Assembly: GCA_903853735.1 (NCBI GenBank)
Contig: CAINUH010000418.1
Location: forward strand, 1-7,032
DNA: 7,032 bases
Direction: 5' to 3'
Source: an uncultured Desulfomonile sp.
Lineage (GTDB): Bacteria > Desulfobacterota > Desulfomonilia > Desulfomonilales > Desulfomonilaceae
The translations under genes were made by a program, and so were the position numbers. The number at the start of each line of letters is the position of its first letter. Position 1 is the first letter of the stretch. Below the pieces are notes generated by a model. The model was given only the letters and a program-made list of their open reading frames with translations. It was not told the DNA's origin and did not search any database. This document shows positions 1 to 5,431 of this stretch, in pieces.

Positions 1-241
1 CCATAAAAAAACTGGTAAGTTCAGGCCGGACCTTTCCCATTAGCCAAATGGTATTGGTACCACTTTCCTTTTTCCCTTTGAATGTCTTGATCGAGAGAAT
101 GAGACGGAAATCTTCGTTGAAATTCTGTTTGGCTACCTGTTCCAATATCTCCTGCGCGCTCAGCGCAAAGACCGCCGCAGGAACAAGGATTAGCGCCAAC
201 CCTAAAAGGATCCCGTTAATCAACTTCTGACGACAAATCAT
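1..241 (-). CDS. Exported LolA-like (outer-membrane lipoprotein-sorting-type) protein, N-terminal part
   Basis: Reading the minus strand from the ATG at 241 gives 80 codons with no stop up to the window edge, so only the N-terminus is visible. Residues 1-29 form a signal peptide: a basic start (MICRQK), a hydrophobic core (about 8-25, ILLGLALILVP) and a likely cleavage site near ALSA-Q. The mature start (AQEILEQVAKQNF, then a predicted strand around RLILSIKTF) resembles the opening of LolA-like lipoprotein-sorting proteins, which bind acyl chains in the periplasm and often sit next to RND-type exporters. An AGGAGG ribosome binding site (complement of 252-257) precedes the ATG by 10-11 bases. 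The gene diverges from all others in the window. That it is an exported protein is well supported. The family call rests on the short N-terminus and is an inference. Confidence 0.72.
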   Translation of the reverse strand, partial: MICRQKLINGILLGLALILVPAAVFALSAQEILEQVAKQNFNEDFRLILSIKTFKGKKESGTNTIWLMGKVRPELTSFFM

Positions 242-321
242 AACTTTCGAATCCTCCTGATGTGAACTCCGGTAAAGATCCAGAGGTCACATTAAAAAAG
301 ACTGATAACATTACCAGATTC

Positions 322-339
322 TTATAAATTAATATTCAT
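322..339 (-). other. Possible five-codon leader ORF (MNINL)
   Basis: On the minus strand, downstream of the promoter candidate, a GAGGAG ribosome-binding-like sequence (complement of 345-350) lies five bases before an ATG at 339. That ATG opens a frame of five codons (M-N-I-N-L) ending in TAA. The spacing is ideal for translation, but the region is AT-rich and such a short frame may be chance. If translated, it would be an upstream ORF in the leader of the LolA-like gene. Its peptide has no run of one amino acid that would indicate classical attenuation. Confidence 0.15.
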
Positions 340-352
340 AGATACTCCTCGT

Positions 353-382
353 TTAATACCACAAAAACACTGGACTTGGCAA
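353..382 (-). promoter_or_regulatory. Sigma70-like promoter candidate for the minus-strand exported protein
   Basis: Minus strand: TTGCCA (complement of 377-382, five of six matches to the -35 consensus), an 18-base spacer, then TATTAA (complement of 353-358, four of six matches to the -10). Transcription would run leftward with a leader of roughly 100 bases before the ATG at 241. Confidence 0.4.
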
Positions 383-631
383 GTGATTTGTGCCGGCAGG
401 AACTGCCATGAAAGGATGTTCATCTGAAGTTAGGTAGTTCTTGGCAGTGCTTATAGAATGACAAGATGGATTTTTGTAACCTTTTGGAAAGTGAAGCGGC
501 ATGAATCGCATCATAGCCAGAGCATTCAAGCAGGTTCTTCACGACTCCCGGCAATGCTTGTGAAAAAAGCGAGTTCTCAACAGAGTTTGTATGCTCTTTC
601 TATAGGTTTGACGCAAAGGTTCGTCTGTGAT

Positions 632-660
632 TTGACGCTTTTTTCTCATGCTGTTATATA
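632..660 (+). promoter_or_regulatory. Sigma70-like promoter candidate upstream of the small exported protein gene
   Basis: TTGACG (632-637, five of six matches), a 17-base spacer, then TATATA (655-660, four of six). It ends about 33 bases before the ATG at 694, leaving room for the GGGGAG ribosome binding site at 681-686. The -35 box is part of an eight-base direct repeat, TTTGACGC at 607-614 and 631-638, 24 bases apart, which could be a regulator site or chance. This promoter may also drive the downstream asd and thiolase genes. Confidence 0.5.
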
Positions 661-693
661 TGGCTTTCCAGTACGCTCTAGGGGAGACAATTT

Positions 694-1047
694 ATGAAAA
701 CACTAGCGACATCGGCTTCAATTCTGATACTTTCCCTGGGATTGATCGGGGATGGACACTCTCAGTGGCCGCTGGGCAGAGAAAGCGGTCAGGTTCCCAA
801 AGGCAATGAACAGGCCACATGGAACCTTATGGCTAGTGGGCGGCACCAGATTTTCGTGTCCCCTCATATAAAGGGCCATACCTTCATGATCGATACCGAC
901 ACGGGCAAAGTGTGGGTCATGAAAAAAGACAGCACTTCCGGAGAGTTCTCATTGCAGAGAATTCCAGTCGAGGAGGTTGAAGGGCCACAGCCGGAAAAAC
1001 CTGTTTCCAGGAAAACTACTCCTTCAGAAAAGGAATCCGGCAAGTAG
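694..1047 (+). CDS. Small exported protein of unknown function
   Basis: 117 residues. The start is supported by GGGGAG at 681-686, seven bases upstream. Residues 1-23 look like a signal peptide: MKT, a hydrophobic stretch (SILILSLGLIG), then a likely cleavage around GHS-Q, so the mature protein of about 94 residues would be periplasmic or secreted. There is no lipobox cysteine and no cysteine at all. The middle (about 42-90) reads as a small beta-rich domain in which GRHQIFVSP is followed by FMIDTDTGKVWVMKK, a pattern of hydrophobic strands around a turn that recurs in small hypothetical proteins of sulfate reducers and relatives. The last 25 residues are charged, rich in Pro, Lys and Glu, and probably disordered. 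The gap to asd is 46 bases, so cotranscription is possible. No function is recognised. Confidence 0.75.
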   Translation: MKTLATSASILILSLGLIGDGHSQWPLGRESGQVPKGNEQATWNLMASGRHQIFVSPHIKGHTFMIDTDTGKVWVMKKDSTSGEFSLQRIPVEEVEGPQPEKPVSRKTTPSEKESGK

Positions 1048-1093
1048 ACCGGTTTGTTGTGGCCGCAAATATTCGGGGGAGAACAGATTAGCC

Positions 1094-2170
1094 ATGAAGA
1101 AGGATAATTACAACGTCGCCGTGGTGGGAGCCACCGGAGCTGTTGGAAACATGATGATCAGCGTCCTGGAGCGCAGGAATTTTCCGGTTGGCGAGCTTTT
1201 ATTGCTCGCATCGGGCCGTTCTGAAGGAAAAACTCTCAAGTTTAAGGGCAAGGATCGTGCCGTAAAGGAATTGACCGATTCCTCTTTCGAAGGTGTGGAC
1301 ATTGGTTTGTTTTCAGCCGGTGGATCTATCAGCGCCCGCTTTGCACCCATAGCCGGCAAAAGTGGCTGTGTTGTCATTGATAACACAGCTCACTTTCGGA
1401 TGGATCCGGAAGTGCCGTTGGTCGTTCCCGAGGTTAATCCTGAAGCAATAGGCGGTTACACGACCAAGAACATCATCGCCAATCCGAACTGTTCAACTAT
1501 CCAGATGGTTGTCGTGCTGAAGCCGCTCCACGACGCAGCCACTATAAGACGTGTCGTAGTTTCGACCTATCAGTCGGTCTCCGGCACCGGCAAGGACGCC
1601 CTGGAGGAAATGTTGGTGCAGTCACGGGAAATTTCTGAATCACTAAACTGGACCAAAGAGGACAACCTCTCAAAGCTGAGTGAGGAAATCCGGCGTTTCC
1701 AAAAAATGTCTACCAAGGTGTATCCGCACCGAATCGCCTTTGAATGCCTTCCCCACATAGACGTTTTCCTGGACAACGACTACACTAAGGAAGAGATGAA
1801 AATGGTTTGGGAGACGGGTAAAATATTGGATCCATCCATAAGGGTTACTGCAACCACGGTGAGAGTGCCAACATTTTTGGGCCATTCCGAATCAATAAAT
1901 GTTGAGACGGAAACGGATATTACTCCTCAGGAAGCTCGTAAGCTTCTCAACAACTCACCGGGCGTCAAGGTTATGGATGCCCCTGCAAAGAACGAGTACC
2001 CTCTCACGGCTCTTGCCGCTGGAGAGGATTACATTCTGGTGGGGCGCATCCGTAGAGACGAGTCTGTTGCTCATGGACTCAACCTTTGGGTTGTGTCGGA
2101 CAATATTCTGAAGGGCGCTGCTTTGAACGCGGTCCAGATTGCAGAGATCCTGATAAATAAATATCTGTGA
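1094..2170 (+). CDS. asd: Aspartate-semialdehyde dehydrogenase
   Basis: 358 residues. The enzyme converts L-aspartyl-4-phosphate and NADPH to L-aspartate 4-semialdehyde, the branch step to lysine/diaminopimelate, threonine and methionine, in the cytoplasm. The N-terminal NADP-binding loop is GATGAVG (12-18). The catalytic Cys133 lies in NPNCST, with Gln160 in STYQSVSG. Substrate-binding Arg257 and active-site His264 lie in RVPTFLGHS, seven residues apart as in the Escherichia coli enzyme (Arg267, His274). The dimerisation-domain motif PHIDVFLDN is present, and the length fits the family. The open frame runs 39 codons further upstream, but those codons overlap the previous gene and read as noise; the family-like start MKKDNYNVAVVG at 1094 is preferred, with GGGGGAG at 1075-1081. 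The linker between Gln160 and PHRIAF looks somewhat long and charged. The neighbour is a thiolase rather than dapA, lysC or other lysine genes. A relative acting on an acyl-CoA (as archaeal malonyl-CoA reductase does) is possible but less likely. Confidence 0.95.
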   Translation: MKKDNYNVAVVGATGAVGNMMISVLERRNFPVGELLLLASGRSEGKTLKFKGKDRAVKELTDSSFEGVDIGLFSAGGSISARFAPIAGKSGCVVIDNTAHFRMDPEVPLVVPEVNPEAIGGYTTKNIIANPNCSTIQMVVVLKPLHDAATIRRVVVSTYQSVSGTGKDALEEMLVQSREISESLNWTKEDNLSKLSEEIRRFQKMSTKVYPHRIAFECLPHIDVFLDNDYTKEEMKMVWETGKILDPSIRVTATTVRVPTFLGHSESINVETETDITPQEARKLLNNSPGVKVMDAPAKNEYPLTALAAGEDYILVGRIRRDESVAHGLNLWVVSDNILKGAALNAVQIAEILINKYL

Positions 2171-2229
2171 CCAAAAGGTCTGAGAATTCCAGTCAAGTAT
2201 TCGGTCACTACCTATGGAAAGGAGTTGGG

Positions 2230-3414
2230 ATGAGCGTGAAGCGTGAAGCTGTTATAGTCGGCGCCACTCGTACACCGCTAGGCTCTTTTGGTGGGAGCCT
2301 GAGCAGTATTGGCGCAACTGCGTTGGGCGGTCTCGCCATTGAAGAGGCCGTAAAGAGGTCCGGTATAGAGAAGACGGATGTGGAAGAAGTCATAATGGGC
2401 CTGGTACTTCCGTGCGGATATGGTCAGAACCCGGCCCGCCAGGCTGCGCTGAGGGCCGGCCTGCCTTATGAGACACAGTGCTTCACCATTAACAAGGTAT
2501 GCGGCTCAGGACTCAAGGCTGTTATGTTGGCCGCTCAGGCCATACAGCTTGGGGACGCCGACATCGTGATAGCAGGCGGCATGGAAAACATGAGCATGGC
2601 TCCCTACTACCTGGAAAAAGCCAGGTTCGGCTACCGCATGGGAAACGGCGCCCTGTTGGATCACATGGTACACGACGGATTATGGGATATTGTGAATGAC
2701 TTCCACATGGGGGTCAGCAATGACCTGTGCAGCGAAAAATACAATATCTCACGCGAAGACCAGGATCGATATGCTGCGCTAAGCTATGAGAGAGCTTTGG
2801 AGTCTATTCGACTGGGCCGATTCAAGAAGGAAATCTTGCCTGTACAGATTCCCCAGAAAAAGGGACAGACCAAGGTTTTCGACACGGACGAGTGTGCCAG
2901 AGAGACATCTTATGATGCCTTGAGCCAAATGAAACCAGCCTTCCAGAAGAATGGCTACGCCACTGCGGGAAATGCGTCCATAATCTCCGACGGCGCCGGC
3001 GCCTTGTGCGTGATGGCCGAAGAGAAGGCCAAGGAAAGGGGCATCGAGATTCTTGCAAGGATCGGAGCCCAGGCGAGTGCAGGCATTGATATGAAGTATG
3101 TACTCATGGCTCCAATCTATTCGATTCCAAAATGTGCGTCCAAAGAGGGGGTGGATTTCCAATCAATAGACCTTATGGAAGTCAATGAGGCGTTCTCAGG
3201 ATCCACGGTGGGCGTTATACGTGAATTGGGGTTGGATGTGGACCGATGCAATGTGAACGGCGGATCGGTTGCCCTGGGACATCCCATAGGCGCGAGCGGG
3301 GCCCGGGTTCTCACGACTCTCATCTATGCCATGAGGGATAGAAACAAGAAAACCGGCATGGCGTCTCTGTGCCTTGGCGGAGGAGAAGCCGTTTCTCTGT
3401 ATATCGATCGCTAA
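2230..3414 (+). CDS. Thiolase (acetyl-CoA C-acetyltransferase family)
   Basis: 394 residues, the usual length of a biosynthetic-type thiolase. The family condenses two acyl-CoA units, classically two acetyl-CoA to acetoacetyl-CoA, or cleaves 3-ketoacyl-CoA with CoA. The nucleophile Cys91 is in VCGSGLKAV, His159 is in FHMG, Asn319 is in NEAF, the base His351 is in GHPIGASGAR, and the second cysteine Cys381 is in CLGGG. These match the Zoogloea enzyme residues Cys89, His156, Asn316, His348 and Cys378 with a constant small offset, so the enzyme should be active. The Ala usual after NEAF is Ser, and the C-terminus CLGGGEAVSLYIDR differs from the common CIGGGMGVA, which may hint at a different acyl chain; this is inference. 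The ATG at 2230 is chosen because AAGGAG at 2219-2224 sits five bases before it; a GTG at 2167 overlapping the asd stop opens the same frame but adds unrelated residues. It follows asd by 59 bases. Acetoacetyl-CoA formation or beta-oxidation are both possible. Confidence 0.92.
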   Translation: MSVKREAVIVGATRTPLGSFGGSLSSIGATALGGLAIEEAVKRSGIEKTDVEEVIMGLVLPCGYGQNPARQAALRAGLPYETQCFTINKVCGSGLKAVMLAAQAIQLGDADIVIAGGMENMSMAPYYLEKARFGYRMGNGALLDHMVHDGLWDIVNDFHMGVSNDLCSEKYNISREDQDRYAALSYERALESIRLGRFKKEILPVQIPQKKGQTKVFDTDECARETSYDALSQMKPAFQKNGYATAGNASIISDGAGALCVMAEEKAKERGIEILARIGAQASAGIDMKYVLMAPIYSIPKCASKEGVDFQSIDLMEVNEAFSGSTVGVIRELGLDVDRCNVNGGSVALGHPIGASGARVLTTLIYAMRDRNKKTGMASLCLGGGEAVSLYIDR

Positions 3415-3488
3415 ACCGGGCACAAGGTCGATGGGAACAGGTATGAATAATGGCGGACAGAGAGAGACTGTCTCAGAATGGGCATAAT

Positions 3489-3524
3489 TCACCCTCTCCA
3501 TTGAGGGAGAGGGCAGAGTGAGGG
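3489..3524. repeat. REP-like hairpin repeat
   Basis: CCCTCTCC (3492-3499) and GGAGAGGG (3506-3513) form a perfect eight-base-pair stem with a six-base loop, followed by a GAGTGAGGG tail (3516-3524). This matches the style of short dispersed repeats common in proteobacterial intergenic regions, where CCCTCTCC/GGAGAGGG hairpins carry TCACCC or GGGTGAGGG flanks. It could also weaken read-through from the thiolase, but no run of T follows directly, so a classical intrinsic terminator is not supported. Confidence 0.55.
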
Positions 3525-3599
3525 CGCTTTTCGGAGTTTCGAGGCACTTTCGACATGCCCGCCCCACTCCAAGATTCCTTTTGTCATAATGTAACTTCT

Positions 3600-3628
3600 T
3601 TGACAGCGAATTGGGATGACACGATATT
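3600..3628 (+). promoter_or_regulatory. Sigma70-like promoter with a perfect -35 box, upstream of the hotdog-MBL-aconitase operon
   Basis: TTGACA (3600-3605, perfect consensus), a 17-base spacer, then GATATT (3623-3628, four of six matches). The predicted leader is about 15-20 bases, ending in GGAGG at 3643-3647, five bases before the ATG at 3653. TGACA recurs at 3601-3605 and 3617-3621, with the inverted form TGTCA at 3582-3586. These could be half-sites of a repressor acting on the -35 and the spacer. Confidence 0.55.
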
Positions 3629-3652
3629 TGTTGGATAAGGCCGGAGGAAACC

Positions 3653-4606
3653 ATGCTCATTGAACACAATCCCCATTCGTTCCTCACTGGCGATTTCCCG
3701 TTTCTTCCTTCTGTCCCTGTAGAGATATCGGCTTACAGATTCGAAGCTGAACTCATGTTTGAGTTGCACCATGAGGGGGTTATAGGGTTTCCACATGGAG
3801 GAGTGGCCATGGGGTTGTGCCTGGATGTCTGGCAAAGGTTCGGCCGGCCTTCATATCCTGTGGAGGTAAACTTCAAATTCGGGGGATCAGGAGTCCGAAT
3901 CGGAGAAAGTGTCTTACTCAGTGCTGAAATCGGCCACGGGGATAATGGCTCCAACTTGATTGCTCGAATCACAAAACCAGGCGACAAGTCTCCATATTTA
4001 AGGACTGAAATCAGACCAGCCAGTGTCCATGCAAGGAGTGATGTAGCTGGTTCACGTCCATCCGGCGAACCACGCAAGCTCCCATACTACAGAAATTGTT
4101 TCGTATGCGGCCACCACAGATCCATTGCGGGTTTGCAGAGAAGATTCAGGGTACATCACCAAGACGGCTCGACTCTCGTCACCACTCCATGGGCCTGTGA
4201 TTCAGAAGACGTGGACCGGGCTCGCCTTTTCCTAATAGGGGAGAATGAGCTTCACCCTGCTGTTCTTATTTCAATTTTCGATGAAAACACCGGGTGGGCC
4301 GGATTCATGGAAACCAAAGGAGCCGGCTTTACAGTGCGAATGCAATTTACCCTGTTGCGACCAGTGGGAAATACCGAACCACTTCTGTTCGTAAGTAGTC
4401 CCTCGGGCATTAGAGGGAGTTCGCGCGCTCCTCGTTTCTTCTCGGCAGAAGGAAAGGTTCTTTCCATGATGGATCCGGGAAATCCTGAGACAGTCGCTTA
4501 TGGAAAAGGCGAATGGCTCATCCTAAATTTTTTGACGGAGCAGGTTAAGAAGAACCTGCTCCCTGAAGACGACTGGCAGTGGATCTTCTCGGATAACCAA
4601 CGGTAA
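3653..4606 (+). CDS. Putative double hotdog-fold protein (acyl-CoA thioesterase-like)
   Basis: 317 residues, about twice the length of a single hotdog domain. No name is recognised, but both halves carry features of PaaI/4HBT-type hotdog proteins, which act on acyl-CoA thioesters. In the N-terminal half (about 20-125), GFPHGGVAMGLCLD (HGG at 48-50) fits the start of the long hotdog helix. The C-terminal half (about 145-310) opens with CFVCG (149-153) and AGLQRRFRV, as in thioesterases that begin CFxCGxxNPxGL. It continues with HPAVLISIFDENTGW (His201, Asp210, Glu211), the counterpart of the HGG-to-Asp/Glu helix that carries the catalytic acid. There is no signal peptide or membrane segment, so it is likely cytoplasmic. 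The ATG is preceded by GGAGG at 3643-3647. It heads a run with an MBL hydrolase and an aconitase-like gene. Thioesterase is the best guess; a hydratase or a binding protein are alternatives. Confidence 0.7.
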   Translation: MLIEHNPHSFLTGDFPFLPSVPVEISAYRFEAELMFELHHEGVIGFPHGGVAMGLCLDVWQRFGRPSYPVEVNFKFGGSGVRIGESVLLSAEIGHGDNGSNLIARITKPGDKSPYLRTEIRPASVHARSDVAGSRPSGEPRKLPYYRNCFVCGHHRSIAGLQRRFRVHHQDGSTLVTTPWACDSEDVDRARLFLIGENELHPAVLISIFDENTGWAGFMETKGAGFTVRMQFTLLRPVGNTEPLLFVSSPSGIRGSSRAPRFFSAEGKVLSMMDPGNPETVAYGKGEWLILNFLTEQVKKNLLPEDDWQWIFSDNQR

Positions 4607-4633
4607 TAAAAAGTATTGCGAACCATCTTTTGA

Positions 4634-4640
4634 GAGGTGA
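4634..4640 (+). promoter_or_regulatory. Ribosome binding site that sets a GTG start
   Basis: GAGGTGA is a seven-base match to the 16S rRNA anti-Shine-Dalgarno complement and lies four bases before GTG at 4645. It overlaps the codons that would follow a TTG start at 4630, which has no ribosome binding site of its own, so GTG at 4645 is the likely start of the MBL hydrolase gene. Confidence 0.7.
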
Positions 4641-4644
4641 ACAA

Positions 4645-5376
4645 GTGATAGAACACGTGGTGGAAGGCGTCCAATGGATACAGGGGAAAGACAGCTTTCT
4701 CCCGGATTCCCACGTTTACGTAATCGGCAAGTCCGGTTCCTCGGATTTTACGCTCGTGGACTGCGGGTTGATGGACATGGGCTCTTACAAGTTGGAACAG
4801 CTCGAAAGTGCCGGTATTTCTCCAAATCAGGTCAAACGGATAATCATGACCCACACTCACCTGGACCATATCGGGTGCCTGCCCGAGTTGTTGAAGGGCT
4901 TGCCTGATGCCGAAGTTTGGGTACATGAAGACGAAGCGTCGTACCTGGAGGCGGGTGATGCCAGAATTATTTTCGGGAATAGTATGTTTGAATCGATGGT
5001 AAAATCACAGTACGCTATCCCTCAGGATTGCTTCAGGATCAAAGTTCAAAGGAAGTTGGTTGGCGAAGAGATGCTTGATTTGGGCGGCATTGCTTTTAAG
5101 GTAATACATCTTCCCGGACATAGCGCGGGAGGCATTGGGTTGTTTAGTTTAGAGCATAAGCTGTTGATTTCGGGAGATACAATTTATGCGGATGGTGCCA
5201 TTGGGCGATATGACCTGTTTTCGGCAAATCCCTCGGAGTTGAAAAGATCCCTGGAATTGGTTGCCGGCTTGGGAATTGACATTCTGTTGCCGTGTCATAA
5301 CAGGATAGTGAAGGGCGGGGCTGAACCAATGATCAACAAGACAGTGGTCGACTGGTCCGGCTTCCTGGGCAATTGA
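4645..5376 (+). CDS. Metallo-beta-lactamase-fold hydrolase (glyoxalase II-like)
   Basis: 243 residues from the GTG start. The metal-binding motif HTHLDH is at 70-75 (His70, His72, Asp74, His75), His159 lies in PGHSAGG, bridging Asp178 in SGDTIY, and His218 in PCHN. This is a full set of ligands for a two-metal site, so the protein should be an active hydrolase. There is no signal peptide, so it is probably cytoplasmic. The single-domain layout and the PGHS and SGDT motifs are those of the broad glyoxalase II/thioesterase-type group, whose members cleave thioesters, lactones or other esters; the exact substrate cannot be read from the sequence. It starts 38 bases after the double-hotdog gene and is followed 55 bases later by the aconitase-like gene, so one transcript is likely. 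Two possible thioester-cleaving enzymes side by side suggest that a CoA ester is a substrate here; this is inference. Confidence 0.9.
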   Translation: MIEHVVEGVQWIQGKDSFLPDSHVYVIGKSGSSDFTLVDCGLMDMGSYKLEQLESAGISPNQVKRIIMTHTHLDHIGCLPELLKGLPDAEVWVHEDEASYLEAGDARIIFGNSMFESMVKSQYAIPQDCFRIKVQRKLVGEEMLDLGGIAFKVIHLPGHSAGGIGLFSLEHKLLISGDTIYADGAIGRYDLFSANPSELKRSLELVAGLGIDILLPCHNRIVKGGAEPMINKTVVDWSGFLGN

Positions 5377-5431
5377 TCTCCTAACTCAGGCTGTCTGGTA
5401 TGAAGCAGCTCTTGAGAGAAAGGAATGAGAA

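Larger units (their letters stand above)
242..693. other. Divergent intergenic region with no convincing gene
   Basis: About 450 bases separate the minus-strand exported protein from the plus-strand gene at 694. Each direction has a sigma70-like promoter candidate, described separately. The stretch also holds short inverted repeats, GGCAG/CTGCC at 395-407 and ACTGCCA/TGGCAGT at 402-408 and 442-448, and a direct repeat TTTGACGC at 607-614 and 631-638. An open frame at 458-697 exists, but its composition is not protein-like and it contains the promoter of the next gene. No RNA gene is recognised. Confidence 0.6.

Noticed and set aside
377..391. Sigma54-like sequence TGGCAA-N5-TTGT on the + strand
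   Set aside because: The GG-N10-GC rule is broken at the -12 element (GT instead of GC), and the nearest + strand gene is over 300 bases away.
458..697. Open frame of 79 codons on the + strand overlapping the start at 694
   Set aside because: Its sequence is not protein-like (scattered Ser, Arg and His, no domain pattern), it has no ribosome binding site, and it contains the promoter candidate of the next gene.
977..1093. Upstream extension of the asd frame to an ATG at 977
   Set aside because: It overlaps the previous gene, the extra residues do not resemble Asd, and a typical Asd N-terminus starts at 1094.
2167..2229. GTG start for the thiolase overlapping the asd stop
   Set aside because: The added 21 residues do not match thiolases, and AAGGAG lies five bases before the ATG at 2230.
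3464..3474. GAGAC-T-GTCTC inverted repeat after the thiolase as a terminator
   Set aside because: The loop would be one base and no T run follows, so it cannot act as an intrinsic terminator.
3196..3687. 163-codon open frame on the - strand
   Set aside because: It lies antisense to the thiolase end and spans the intergenic repeat and promoter; no family features or ribosome binding site are seen.
4498..4926. 142-codon open frame on the - strand
   Set aside because: It is antisense to the end of the hotdog gene and to the metal-binding region of the MBL gene, which is clearly the coding strand.
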